Shown here one piece after another: positions 27,114 to 35,568 of a stretch of DNA of 64,000 nt; within the stretch, counting starts at the first letter, position 1; each line of letters opens with the position of its first letter. Source of the DNA: Tabrizicola caldifontis (GTDB lineage: Bacteria; Pseudomonadota; Alphaproteobacteria; Rhodobacterales; Rhodobacteraceae); assembly GCF_004762095.1 (NCBI RefSeq), contig NZ_SIJH01000003.1, positions 62,001 to 126,000 on the forward strand. The letters run 5' to 3'. The notes beneath the pieces are model-generated. The model did not search any database. It saw only the letters and a list, made by a program, of their open reading frames with translations, and was not told the DNA's origin. The position numbers and the translations under genes were made by a program.

Positions 27114-28289
27114 TCAGAACCCGGCGCCGGCAAAGCTGCGCGGGGCCGGGTCGATCACCACGACCTGATTGTTGCGGATCGTCGCCACGGCCAGGCCACG
27201 CTGGTTGGTTCCGTTCGGCAGGAAGCGGAAGACGCCCGAGACGCCTGCGAACCCGGCCGACTGGGTCAGTGCCTCACGGCTGATTGGCGCGCCCTTCGAT
27301 GCGCGGGCCAGGGCCCCGATCGCAGCGATCCCGTCATAGGCAAGGCCCGCGACGGCCACGGGCGCCGTGCCGAAGGCTGCCTGATAGCGCGACTGGAACT
27401 GCGCCTGCAGGCCCGGGTCGGGCAGGGCAAACCAGCCGCCTTGCACACCGGGCAGGGCCAGCGTCGCGGGCGGAATGTCCCAGCGGGTCAGACCGATCAG
27501 CTGCGTCGTGGCCCGGTCGATACCGTTATCGACCAGAAGCTGGCTGAGCAGCGGCAGCGCCCCGGCCGTGTCGGCCGTCAGGAACAGGGCGGTCGCGCCC
27601 GACGACCTGGCGGTTCCGACAATTCCACTGGCCGCCTGCACGATGCCGTTCTGCGAGAATTCGTAGGAGGTCACGCCCACGACCGACCCGCCGGCTGCCG
27701 CTACCCCCCGTTCGATGGCAGCCTTGCCGACCTCACCCGCGACGTTGCGGTCATGAACGATCAGGATCTTCGACTTGCCGTTGCGCACGGCATAGGAGGC
27801 CAGCCGCCGCGCCGTGTTGTCGAAGGTCTGGCCAAGCACGAAGACATTTCCACCCGCGATGGCGGCGTTGTTCGAAAAGGCCAGGACATTCACGCCGGAA
27901 TTCGCCACCGCGACGCCTGCAGCATTCGCCTCTTCGGAATAGAACGGCCCAAGGATCACCTGGGCCCCTTCGTCTACCGCCTGCTTCGCCAGGGCGCTGG
28001 CCCTGGCCGGGCTGCCACCGGTGCGATAGACGCGCAGGTCGATGGCTACCCCCGACAGGTCGCGCATCGCCAGACGCGCGGCATTTTCAAGGTTGGCGCC
28101 GAAAAGCTCGTCCTGCGCCTGCCCCGAGCCCGAGGGGATCAGCAGTGCCACCTTGACCGAACCGCCCGATCCCTGCGCCGGGCCTGTCGCCGGACCATCC
28201 GCCGGAACACAGGCTGCCAGCACCACCGCAAAGAGACCAGTGACCAGGTGACCCAGCGACTTGCGGGCCCGGCTCAGAACGGACAACAT
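27114..28289 (-). CDS. Lipoprotein with periplasmic-binding fold, penicillin-binding protein activator type
   Basis: 391 residues. A lipoprotein signal peptide ends with the lipobox VLAAC (Cys27), so the protein is probably outer-membrane anchored. The remainder is a type I periplasmic-binding (Leu/Ile/Val-like) fold: KVALLIPSGSGQAQ..., ILGPFYSEEANA, VLAFSNNAAIAGGNVFVLGQ. In alphaproteobacteria such proteins are annotated as LpoA-like activators of penicillin-binding proteins. An amino-acid-binding role is less likely because no ABC transporter genes are near. Divergent from rsmI. Confidence 0.82.
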   Translation of the reverse strand: MLSVLSRARKSLGHLVTGLFAVVLAACVPADGPATGPAQGSGGSVKVALLIPSGSGQAQDELFGANLENAARLAMRDLSGVAIDLRVYRTGGSPARASALAKQAVDEGAQVILGPFYSEEANAAGVAVANSGVNVLAFSNNAAIAGGNVFVLGQTFDNTARRLASYAVRNGKSKILIVHDRNVAGEVGKAAIERGVAAAGGSVVGVTSYEFSQNGIVQAASGIVGTARSSGATALFLTADTAGALPLLSQLLVDNGIDRATTQLIGLTRWDIPPATLALPGVQGGWFALPDPGLQAQFQSRYQAAFGTAPVAVAGLAYDGIAAIGALARASKGAPISREALTQSAGFAGVSGVFRFLPNGTNQRGLAVATIRNNQVVVIDPAPRSFAGAGF

Positions 28290-28359
28290 CGGACTTCCTC
28301 ACTTCGGCGCTACGGCGATTGCCGGGCAGGGTAATGGGTTCGGAAAGGGAAGTAAACTT

Positions 28360-29250
28360 GTGAGCCAGCCGTCCGACCCGCACCAGAACACCCCGAAACC
28401 CGACCTGCGCGCCATTCCGCCGGGGTTGCATTTCGTTTCCACCCCCATCGGCGCGGCGCGTGACATCACATTGCGGGCGCTGGACGTGCTGGCCGGCGCC
28501 GATGTGCTGGTGGCCGAAGACACGCGCACCCTGCGGCACCTGATGGAGATTCACGGCGTTCCGCTACGCGGGCGCCCTCTGATCGCCTATCACGACCATT
28601 CCGGCGAAGGGGCGCTTTCCCGGATCCTCGCGCTGATTGGCGAAGGCAGAAGCGTGGCCTATGCCTCGGAGGCAGGCACGCCGCTGATTTCCGATCCCGG
28701 CTTCGAACTGGCGCGGGCAGTCGCGGCGGCCGGCCTGCCGATGACAGCCGCCCCCGGCCCCTGCGCCGCGATCTGCGCGCTGACGCTGTCGGCACTGCCC
28801 TCGGACCGGTTCCTCTTTGCGGGGTTCGCACCGACGGCGCAGGGGGCCCGACGGGACTTTCTGGCCGGACTTGCGGCGGTTCAGGCCACCCTGATCCTGT
28901 ATGAAAGCCCGAAGCGACTGGCAGCGTTGCTGGCCGACCTGGCCGGAACCCTTGGCGCGGCACGCCGCGCCGCCGTCTGTCGCGAGCTGACGAAGCGTTT
29001 CGAGGAAGTTGTCCGCGGAACCCTTGCCGAACTTGCCGATGACTTCAGCCGCCGCGAGGTCAGGGGCGAGGTCGTCGTTCTTGTGGACCGGGCCGCACCC
29101 GAAGCCGCAACCGAGGCGGATATCCGCAGGGCACTGGAAACGGCATTGCAGACGATGCGCGTTAAGGATGCTGCAACTTTCGTGTCGCAGACTCTGGGGG
29201 TATCGCGCAAGCTTGCCTACCAGATCGCCGTCGACCTTCGTCAGGAATAG
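28360..29250 (+). CDS. rsmI: 16S rRNA (cytidine1402-2'-O)-methyltransferase
   Basis: 296 residues from GTG 28360, which has AAGGGAAG about 8 bases upstream. Tetrapyrrole methylase fold: HFVSTPIGAARDITLRALDVL, the VAEDTRTLRHLM motif, YHDHSGEG, and SEAGTPLISDPGFELA that holds the SAM site. RsmI methylates C1402 in the ribosome decoding centre. It opens an operon with yraN (7-base gap) and gshB, an arrangement widespread in proteobacteria. Confidence 0.93.
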   Translation: MSQPSDPHQNTPKPDLRAIPPGLHFVSTPIGAARDITLRALDVLAGADVLVAEDTRTLRHLMEIHGVPLRGRPLIAYHDHSGEGALSRILALIGEGRSVAYASEAGTPLISDPGFELARAVAAAGLPMTAAPGPCAAICALTLSALPSDRFLFAGFAPTAQGARRDFLAGLAAVQATLILYESPKRLAALLADLAGTLGAARRAAVCRELTKRFEEVVRGTLAELADDFSRREVRGEVVVLVDRAAPEAATEADIRRALETALQTMRVKDAATFVSQTLGVSRKLAYQIAVDLRQE

Positions 29251-29257
29251 GGTTGCC

Positions 29258-29656
29258 ATGCCGTTCGATTTTGCTTCAGTACCCGCGCGCCGCGGCCGAT
29301 CTGCCAGGGGCCTTGCCAATCATCTGGCCGGCCATGCTGCCGAAGCTGCGGTTGCAAGGGTGTATGAAGACCGTGGCATCCCGATCTGCGGCCGCAACTG
29401 GCGAGGCAGCCGCGGCGAGATCGATCTGATCGGCCGGAACGGAAACGAGGTCGTGTTCGTCGAGGTCAAGTTCAGCCGCACGCACGACCTTGCCGCCTCG
29501 CATGTGACGGCCGCACAGGTTGCGCGGATCTTCGCAACCGTCGATGAATTCGTGGCGCGGGAACCGAAGGGGCTTCTGACCGACGTTCGAATCGATCTTG
29601 CCCTGGTCGATGGCAGCGGGCGGGTCGAGATCATCGAGAACGCTTTCGCCGGCTGA
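29258..29656 (+). CDS. UPF0102/YraN family protein
   Basis: 132 residues. The endonuclease-like core of the YraN family is visible: [19 protein letters not shown] followed by [11 protein letters not shown] (an E...D...V-E-V-K arrangement like restriction-enzyme folds). YraN is almost always next to rsmI and is suspected of acting on DNA, without proof. ATG 29258 gives the standard N-terminal part. Confidence 0.9.
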   Translation: MPFDFASVPARRGRSARGLANHLAGHAAEAAVARVYEDRGIPICGRNWRGSRGEIDLIGRNGNEVVFVEVKFSRTHDLAASHVTAAQVARIFATVDEFVAREPKGLLTDVRIDLALVDGSGRVEIIENAFAG

Positions 29657-29712
29657 ATTGCATCTTTCCCGGGCTTGGGCCATCAATTCCTGCGACCCAG
29701 GCGGAGTGGACG

Positions 29713-30657
29713 ATGAAACTGAAGGTAGCCCTGCAGATGGACCCGATCGGGTCCGTCAACATAAACGCCGATTCCACCTTTCGCATCGCGCTCGAGGCGC
29801 AGGCGCGGGGACATCGCCTGTTCTATTATACGCCCGATCGGCTGGCCTATGTCGAAGGGCGTGTGCTGGCACGGGGATGGTGGATCGAGGTCCGGCGCGA
29901 AGTCGGCAACCACGTCAGCTTCGGAGAGGAAACCGAGGTCGATCTTGGCGAGGTCGATGTCGTCTGGCTGCGCCAGGATCCGCCCTTCGACATGGGCTAC
30001 ATCACCACAACGCATCTGCTGGAGATGATCCATCCGAAGACGCTGGTGGTGAACGATCCGTTCTGGGTGCGCAACAGCCCGGAAAAGCTCTTGGTCCTGC
30101 GTTTTCCGGACCTGACCCCACCCACTGCCATCGCCCGTGATCTGGCGACGATCCGGGCCTTCAAGGCCCGTCACGGCGACATCATCCTGAAACCGCTTTA
30201 CGGTAACGGTGGTGCCGGGGTCTTCCGGCTGGATCCGAACGACCGGAACCTGTCCAGTCTGCACGAGATGTTCATGGGCCTCAGCCGCGAGCCGGTGATC
30301 GTGCAGAAGTTCCTGCCAGCCGTCGAAAAGGGGGACAAGCGGGTGATCCTTGTCGATGGCGAGCCGGTAGGCGCGATCAACCGCGTGCCTCAGGCCGGCG
30401 AGACCCGGTCGAACATGCATGTCGGCGGCCGACCGGAAAAGGTGGCACTGACCGAACGGGATCTGGAAATATGCCGGGTCATCGGTCCAACCCTGCGCGA
30501 GAAGGGGCAGATCTTCGTCGGCATCGACGTGATCGGAGACTGGCTGACAGAGATCAACGTGACCTCTCCCACCGGCATTCAGGAGCTGGAGCGCTTCGAC
30601 GGCACCAATGCGGCGGAACGGATATGGCAGGTGATCGAGGCCAGGCGCGGCGCCTAG
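29713..30657 (+). CDS. gshB: Glutathione synthase
   Basis: 314 residues, normal for prokaryotic GshB, which ligates glycine to gamma-glutamylcysteine with ATP. ATP-grasp features: [14 protein letters not shown]-like region, [45 protein letters not shown], and [14 protein letters not shown]-like [13 protein letters not shown] near the end. Only the very end is touched by an insertion sequence: its TAG stop is part of the 4-bp CTAG target duplication, so the protein is full length. Confidence 0.94.
   Translation: MKLKVALQMDPIGSVNINADSTFRIALEAQARGHRLFYYTPDRLAYVEGRVLARGWWIEVRREVGNHVSFGEETEVDLGEVDVVWLRQDPPFDMGYITTTHLLEMIHPKTLVVNDPFWVRNSPEKLLVLRFPDLTPPTAIARDLATIRAFKARHGDIILKPLYGNGGAGVFRLDPNDRNLSSLHEMFMGLSREPVIVQKFLPAVEKGDKRVILVDGEPVGAINRVPQAGETRSNMHVGGRPEKVALTERDLEICRVIGPTLREKGQIFVGIDVIGDWLTEINVTSPTGIQELERFDGTNAAERIWQVIEARRGA
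30654..30657. repeat. Target site duplication CTAG, left copy
   Basis: CTAG directly abuts the left inverted repeat of the IS5-family element; an identical CTAG abuts the right end at 31509-31512. The last three bases are the gshB stop codon. Confidence 0.8.
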
Positions 30658-31508
30658 GGTCAGGACCCATTGATTTTGTGTCTGCGACGTGATTCAGCCT
30701 CCGTGAGGAGACTGACCGATGAGCAACCTTTTCTGGCTGAGCGAGGCGCAGATGGCGCGGCTCCAGCCGTTCTTTCCCAAGAGCCATGGCAAGCCGCGCG
30801 TTGATGACCGGCGGGTCTTGAGCGGAATAATCTTCATCAATCGCAATGGCTTGCGGTGGTGCGACGCGCCGAAGGAATACGGCCCGCCAAAGACCCTCTA
30901 CAATCGATGGAAGCGGTGGAGCGACAAAGGTGTCTTCGCCCGAATGATGGATGGTCTGGCCGCCGAGGCAGCCGTTCCGAAGACGGTAATGATCGACGCG
31001 ACCTACTTGAAGGTACATCGCACGGCGACCAGCCTGCGGTCGAAAAAGGGGGGCCAGGCGACCAAAGGGGCCGTCTGATTGGCCGAACCAAGGGTGGCAT
31101 GAACACCAAGCTACATGCCGTCACCGACGCCGAAGGTCGTCCGATCCGGTTCTTCATGACCGCGGGCCAGGTCAGCGACTATACCGGCGCGGCGGCCCTG
31201 CTGGGCGGCCTGCCAAAGGCTGAGTGGTTGCTGGCCGACCGCGGCTATGATGCCGACTGGTTCCGAGAAGCGTTGAAAGACAAGGGGATAAAGCCCTGCA
31301 TTCCGGGTCGGAAGTCGCGCGGCAAGCCCGTCAAACACGACAAGCGCCGCTACAAACGCCGCAACAGGATCGAGATCATGTTCGGGCGCCTGAAAGACTG
31401 GCGACGGGTTGCCACACGATACGACAGGTGCCCAAAGGTCTTCCACTCCGCCGTAGCTCTCGCCGCAACCGTCATGTTCTGGCTATGACGCGACAACGAG
31501 TCCTGACC
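30658..31508 (+). mobile_element. IS5-family insertion sequence (IS427-like group), complete
   Basis: 851 bp. The ends are inverted repeats: left GGTCAGGACCCATTG and right (complement) GGTCAGGACTCGTTG match at 13 of 15 positions. Both ends are flanked by CTAG, a duplicated target typical of this group. One transposase in two overlapping frames fills the interior. Size, ends and target fit the IS427-type subgroup. All parts are intact, so it may be mobile. Confidence 0.92.
30719..31488 (+). CDS. IS5-family transposase in two frames joined by -1 frameshifting
   Basis: Frame one (30719-31078, 119 residues) has the N-terminal region FWLSEAQMARLQPFFP and the first catalytic Asp in MIDATYLKVHRT. 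Frame two (stop at 31488) resumes with RLIGRTKGGMNTKLHAV, holds the second Asp in LLADRGYDADWF and the Glu in RRNRIEIMFGRLKDWRR. The frames overlap around 31043-31053, where five A's are followed by six G's, a probable programmed -1 slippage site (CGAAAAAGGGGGG). A full DDE transposase of roughly 256 residues would result. Confidence 0.88.
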
Positions 31509-31512
31509 CTAG
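31509..31512. repeat. Target site duplication CTAG, right copy
   Basis: Matches the copy at 30654-30657 on the other side of the insertion sequence. Confidence 0.8.
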
Positions 31513-31560
31513 GATAGGGCGATCCCGCCTTCCTTTCCCCGCGCGGGGTCCGGCAATCCG

Positions 31561-33078
31561 TCACAACCCGCCGGTGGCAGAGGACAGGCGAAAGCTGATC
31601 GCCTCGGCGACATGGGGTCTGCGCACGACCTGGCTTGCATCCAGATCGGCAATGGTGCGGGCCACGCGCAGGATCCGGTGGAATCCGCGCGCCGACAGTC
31701 CCATGCGTTCGGCCACGCGCGAGATCAGGTCGCGGCCTTCGGCATCGGGGGTGGCGAAGTGCTCCAGGGCGGCGCCTTCGAGGTCGGCGTTGACGCGCAG
31801 CCCATCGTGAGAGGCGTATCGGATGCCCTGCCTTTCCCGTGCCCTGGCGACGCGGGCGGCAATTGTGGCGGAGCCATCTCCGGCAGCAGGAAGGTCGAGG
31901 TCGGCAAAAGCCACGGGTGGCACTTCGACACGCAGGTCGAACCTGTCCATCAGCGGCCCCGATATGCGGCCGAGATAGTCCTCGCCGCATAGCGGCGCGC
32001 GGCCACAGGCGCGGCCCGGATCGGACAGATAGCCGCACTTGCAGGGGTTGGCGGCCGCGATCAGCAGGAAACGGCAGGGATAGCGGACATGGGCGTTTGC
32101 CCGGGCAACCATGACGCTGCCGGTTTCGATCGGCTGGCGGAGGGTGTCCAGCACCGCGCGGGGAAATTCCGGAAACTCGTCGAGGAAAAGGACACCATTG
32201 TGTGCCAGGCTGATCTCGCCCGGTTTCGCACCCTTGCCACCGCCGACGATGGCGGCCATCGAGGCGGTATGATGCGGCTCGCGGAAGGGCCGGTCGCGCG
32301 AAATGCCACCTTCGGTCAAGAGACCGGCCAGCGAATGGATCATCGAGGTTTCCAGAGCCTCGGCCGCAGAAAGCGGCGGCAGGATGCCCGGCAAACGGGC
32401 GGCAAGCATCGACTTGCCCGAACCGGGTGTTCCGACCATGAACAGATGGTGGCGACCCGCGGCGGCGATCTCCAGCGCGCGCTTGGCGCGTTCCTGGCCC
32501 TTGACCTCGCGGAAGTCGCGGGGGTTCTGGCTGCCCGTCACCTCGCCCGGCTGCGCCGGGTTCAGGGGCGTGCGACCGGTGAAGTGGTGAAGAACCGCGT
32601 CCAGCGCGGGAGCGGCATAGACCTGTGTCGCCCCGACCCAGGCGGCCTCTGACCCGCAAGCCGCCGGGCAGAGAAGCGCGCGATCTTCCAAGGCTGCAGC
32701 CATCGCGGCTGGCAGTGCCCCGGCCACGGCGATGAGCCGGCCATCGAGCGAGAGCTCTCCGAGGGAGACTACACCTTCGGCATCCTCGCGCGGGATGAGG
32801 TCAAGCGCAGCGAGCAGTGCCACAGCAATCGGCAGATCGAAATGCGAGCCTTCCTTGGGCAGGTCGGCTGGCGAGAGGTTCACGGTGATCCGTTTCGAGG
32901 GCAGTGCAATGGACAGGGCCTGAAGCGCGGCACGGACCCGTTCGCGGGCCTCGGACACCGCCTTGTCCGGCAGGCCGACCAGTGTGAAGGCCGGCGCGCC
33001 GGGGGCGACGGCGCACTGCACCTCGACCAGGCGGGCCTCGATGCCTTCGAAGGCGACGGTATAGGTGCGGGCGATCAT
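31561..33078 (-). CDS. comM: YifB/ComM family Mg-chelatase-like AAA+ ATPase
   Basis: 505 residues from ATG 33078 (a second ATG at 33090 is possible). An N-terminal Lon-protease-like fold (TYTVAFEGIEARLVEVQC, LPSKRITVNLSPADLPKEGSHFDLPIA) precedes an AAA+ Mg-chelatase domain with Walker A GTPGSGKSM near residue 220 and Walker B VLFLDEFPEF. A cysteine cluster NPCKCGYLSDPGRAC... is typical. ComM is a branch-migration helicase that helps integrate incoming DNA in natural transformation. Its stop is about 50 bases from the IS element. Confidence 0.92.
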   Translation of the reverse strand: MIARTYTVAFEGIEARLVEVQCAVAPGAPAFTLVGLPDKAVSEARERVRAALQALSIALPSKRITVNLSPADLPKEGSHFDLPIAVALLAALDLIPREDAEGVVSLGELSLDGRLIAVAGALPAAMAAALEDRALLCPAACGSEAAWVGATQVYAAPALDAVLHHFTGRTPLNPAQPGEVTGSQNPRDFREVKGQERAKRALEIAAAGRHHLFMVGTPGSGKSMLAARLPGILPPLSAAEALETSMIHSLAGLLTEGGISRDRPFREPHHTASMAAIVGGGKGAKPGEISLAHNGVLFLDEFPEFPRAVLDTLRQPIETGSVMVARANAHVRYPCRFLLIAAANPCKCGYLSDPGRACGRAPLCGEDYLGRISGPLMDRFDLRVEVPPVAFADLDLPAAGDGSATIAARVARARERQGIRYASHDGLRVNADLEGAALEHFATPDAEGRDLISRVAERMGLSARGFHRILRVARTIADLDASQVVRRPHVAEAISFRLSSATGGL

Positions 33079-33162
33079 GCAGCGCCCCATGTCGTCACGG
33101 CATCGCGGGTGGTGCCGGCTGTAAAACTGGGCGGCTGCGCCGCAAGCCTTTTGTCTCGCCTC

Positions 33163-33181
33163 TGCGCGCCGTCGGCGCGCA
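33163..33181. other. GC-rich hairpin in the gap between comM and the GST gene
   Basis: TGCGCGCC-GTC-GGCGCGCA, 8-bp perfect arms, in a 264-base gap that also contains a CTCCGGCGGGGATATTTGG segment. No T run follows on either strand, so a terminator role is only possible. No gene is supported in the gap. Confidence 0.35.
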
Positions 33182-33342
33182 ACCGGCTCGGCGCCTCGCC
33201 TCCGGCGGGGATATTTGGGCAGAGAGGAAGACAGGGGTCGGGTATGGCGCGGGAGAGCGCACCCGATAGTCCGTCTGACTGTGCCGGTCCCTGCATTGCG
33301 CCCTGCCCGATTCACCTTGGTTAACGGGTAGGGTTGAATGTT

Positions 33343-34215
33343 TTACGATTGGTAAAGTGCGATGAAGGCGGGCCAGGCCTCGGGGTCGGCGGCGGTCTTG
33401 TCGCGACAGAAGGCACTGCAGAATCCGAAGCTGCGGCCGTAAAGCTGCAGCGCATGGGTGACGGGTTGGCCGGAATAGGGGCAGGTCGGGTTCGCGGTAT
33501 CGGTGCCGGGAACGGCTCTGGCTGGCAGGGGGACGGGGCCGGGCCAGTCGCGACGCGGGTAGTCGCGGCGGTAGAAGCCCTGATCCGGGCCGTCCACCAG
33601 CCCCATCGCGCGCCAGCGGCGGAAGCTCGGGTGGGCAAGGTGCGCGTTGACATAGAGCATCGCCTCGGCGTTGACCGGCAGGTTATAGGTGGCAATGCGG
33701 CTGGCGACGGGGGCGAAGAAGGCGTCCGCCGCCGAATAGGCACCGCAGAGCCAGGGGGTGGCGGAGCCGGTTGTACGCCGTGCCCAGGACCAGAGCGTTT
33801 CGAGTCGCGCGAGGTCGGCCAGCACCCCGGGCGGTGGCGCGCACCCGCTGTAGCTGACGCGCAGGTTCATCGGGCAATAACTGCGCAGGTTGGCAAAACC
33901 GGCATGCATCTCGGCGGCGAGCGCGCGGGCGGTGGCGCGGGCATGCGGGTCGGCGGGCCAGATCCTGGCTTCGGGATGGCGGGCGGCCAGTTCCTCGGCA
34001 ATGGCGAGGGTGTCGGCGACGACGGAGCCATCCGGTGTGCGCATCGTGGGGACGGTGCGGGCAGGGAAGAAGTCCTTCAGAACCGAGGCGAATTCGTCGG
34101 TGTAAAGACGGGCCGACACGGTGCGGACGGGGATGCCGAAAGCATCGAACAGCAGCCAGCCGCGCAAGGACCAGCTGGAATAGGCGCGGTCGCCGATCAC
34201 GAGGGTGTAGCTCAT
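33343..34215 (-). CDS. Glutathione S-transferase with C-terminal cysteine-rich (TRASH/YHS-like) extension
   Basis: 290 residues. The N-terminal thioredoxin-like GST domain (YTLVIGDRAYSSWSLRGWLL, RTVPTMRTPDG, VADTLAIAEELA) and helical C-terminal domain end near residue 205. After a linker, residues about 245-288 add CPYSGQPV...GRSFGFCSAFCRDKTAADPEAWPAF, which resembles a TRASH/YHS metal-binding finger (CPxSG...FCSxxC...DPExW). The GST core resembles the SSWSLR-containing GSTs of Rhodobacteraceae. The tail could sense or bind a metal. Whole-protein role unknown. Confidence 0.82.
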   Translation of the reverse strand: MSYTLVIGDRAYSSWSLRGWLLFDAFGIPVRTVSARLYTDEFASVLKDFFPARTVPTMRTPDGSVVADTLAIAEELAARHPEARIWPADPHARATARALAAEMHAGFANLRSYCPMNLRVSYSGCAPPPGVLADLARLETLWSWARRTTGSATPWLCGAYSAADAFFAPVASRIATYNLPVNAEAMLYVNAHLAHPSFRRWRAMGLVDGPDQGFYRRDYPRRDWPGPVPLPARAVPGTDTANPTCPYSGQPVTHALQLYGRSFGFCSAFCRDKTAADPEAWPAFIALYQS

Positions 34216-34288
34216 GGCATGGATCCTTTCCCGGGTATTTCACCCGGAACGCCGACCGAAGGAAAACGACAATTCGTGGCGCGCCGCA

Positions 34289-34852
34289 TCACGGCCTGTG
34301 ATTGACGCCGTGGACCCGCGGGGGGGAGATCGTCAGGCAGGTAACCGAGAGGGTGTCGATCCTGTGCGCGAATGTTTCCAGCGCGCTACGGCCCGTGGCA
34401 CGTTGCAGGGCGGCGAGAATCGGGCCGAAGTGGGCAACGACGACAATCTCGGGCGCGGTACCGTGCAGTCGGTCGAGCGCAGCCCAGGTGCGGGCAGTCA
34501 GTTCGTTCCAGCTTTCGCCGCCCGGGGGACGGATCTGGCCCGGCTGGTCCCAGAAGGCGCGGATCAGGGCGGGATCCTCTGCCTCGACCTCGGCAAAGCT
34601 TCTGCCTTCCCATTGGCCGAAGTGGATCTCGCGCAGGGCCGGGTCGTGCGGCAGGCGAAGGGCTGGCTGCAGCGCGTCGGCGGTGGCCACAGCACGGGCC
34701 AGGTCGGAAGAGATGACAGGGGCCTGGGCCGGAAGGTGGGCCCTGAGCCGGGTGAGCGCGGCGCTGTCCGACAGGTCGGCGGGCAGGTCGGTCCAGCCGA
34801 TCATGGTCTTTGCATGGGTGGGCCCGTGGCGCACCAGCCAGAACCGGGTCAT
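34289..34852 (-). CDS. Histidine phosphatase family protein, CobC-like
   Basis: 187 residues of the phosphoglycerate-mutase fold. The RHG motif (LVRHGPTHAK, catalytic His9), the second Arg region SSDLARAVATAD, GQWEGRSF and the C-terminal VVVAHFGPI with its His are all present. It lies 85 bases downstream of cobU on the same strand, so alpha-ribazole-phosphate phosphatase (CobC) of cobalamin synthesis is the most economical role. Other histidine phosphatases cannot be excluded. Confidence 0.8.
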   Translation of the reverse strand: MTRFWLVRHGPTHAKTMIGWTDLPADLSDSAALTRLRAHLPAQAPVISSDLARAVATADALQPALRLPHDPALREIHFGQWEGRSFAEVEAEDPALIRAFWDQPGQIRPPGGESWNELTARTWAALDRLHGTAPEIVVVAHFGPILAALQRATGRSALETFAHRIDTLSVTCLTISPPRVHGVNHRP

Positions 34853-34937
34853 CCTTCGGCTCCATCAGTCGCCCAAACCGGTCCCCTTCCCACGCGGGGG
34901 AAGCGGCGGTGCAGGCTTGCACGCGTCGGGCCCCAGG

Positions 34938-35501
34938 TCATGCCGGGATCGTTCCCTTCAGGGCCAGGGGCAGGCCCGCAATCACGGTGACGACAAGATC
35001 CGCCACATGGGCCAACCGCTGGTTCAGCCGTCCCTGTTCGTCGCGGAACCGGCGCGCGAGCGCGTTTTCCGGAACGATACCCCAACCGGTTTCGTTGGAC
35101 ACGATGACCACGGGCGCGCAACAGGCCGCCAGCGAAGACACAAGCGCCTCGGTCTGGGCTGGCAGGTCGTGACCGGCCAGCAACTGGTTCGTCAGCCACA
35201 GCGTGGCGCAATCGATCAGCACGGCCTCTTCCGGCCGGGCCGAGGCCAATGCCGAAGGCAGGTCAAGCGGGGCCTCGACCGTGGTCCAGTCACTACCGCG
35301 GTCGCGCTGGTGCCGGGCGATGCGGTCGCGCATCTCGGCATCCCAGGCTTCGGCAGTGGCGATGTAACGGCGGGGACGGCCCGATGCCACGACCAATCTT
35401 TCGGCGAAAGCCGATTTCCCGGACCGCGCGCCCCCGACGACCAGAGTGAGCGGCGGCAGGTCCGCTGGCGAAGGAAGGTTGCGCGGGGGTGATCCAGGCA
35501 A
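34938..35501 (-). CDS. cobU: Bifunctional adenosylcobinamide kinase / guanylyltransferase
   Basis: 187 residues from TTG 35501 (GAGG at 8 bases upstream); a TTG at 35525 is the alternative. P-loop GGARSGKSAFAE near residue 25, RRYIATAEAWD, and the CobU signature VIVSNETGWGIVPENALARRFRD are intact. CobU phosphorylates adenosylcobinamide and forms the GDP derivative in B12 assembly. The start lies within the divergent rpoH2 promoter, which may link the two genes' expression. Confidence 0.9.
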   Translation of the reverse strand: MPGSPPRNLPSPADLPPLTLVVGGARSGKSAFAERLVVASGRPRRYIATAEAWDAEMRDRIARHQRDRGSDWTTVEAPLDLPSALASARPEEAVLIDCATLWLTNQLLAGHDLPAQTEALVSSLAACCAPVVIVSNETGWGIVPENALARRFRDEQGRLNQRLAHVADLVVTVIAGLPLALKGTIPA

Positions 35502-35518
35502 GGGGTTGCCTCGTAGAA
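35490..35518 (+). promoter_or_regulatory. RpoE (ECF sigma)-type promoter for rpoH2
   Basis: TGATCC at 35490-35495, 18 bases, then TAGAA at 35514-35518. The R. sphaeroides RpoE-ChrR promoter pattern is TGATCC-N18-TAAGA, and rpoHII is one of its known targets. The expected transcript would begin near 35525, 44 bases before the rpoH2 ATG. Confidence 0.7.
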
Positions 35519-35568
35519 CTGTCAAAAGATGGCGGAAGCGCCGCAGTCAGCCCATCCAGGAGGTCATC

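Noticed and set aside
24209-27283. 1024-codon plus-strand open frame
   Set aside because: Antisense shadow of glnD; no ribosome site and no recognisable domain.
33163-33181. Hairpin as a strong terminator for the GST gene
   Set aside because: No T run on either strand; kept only as a structural note.
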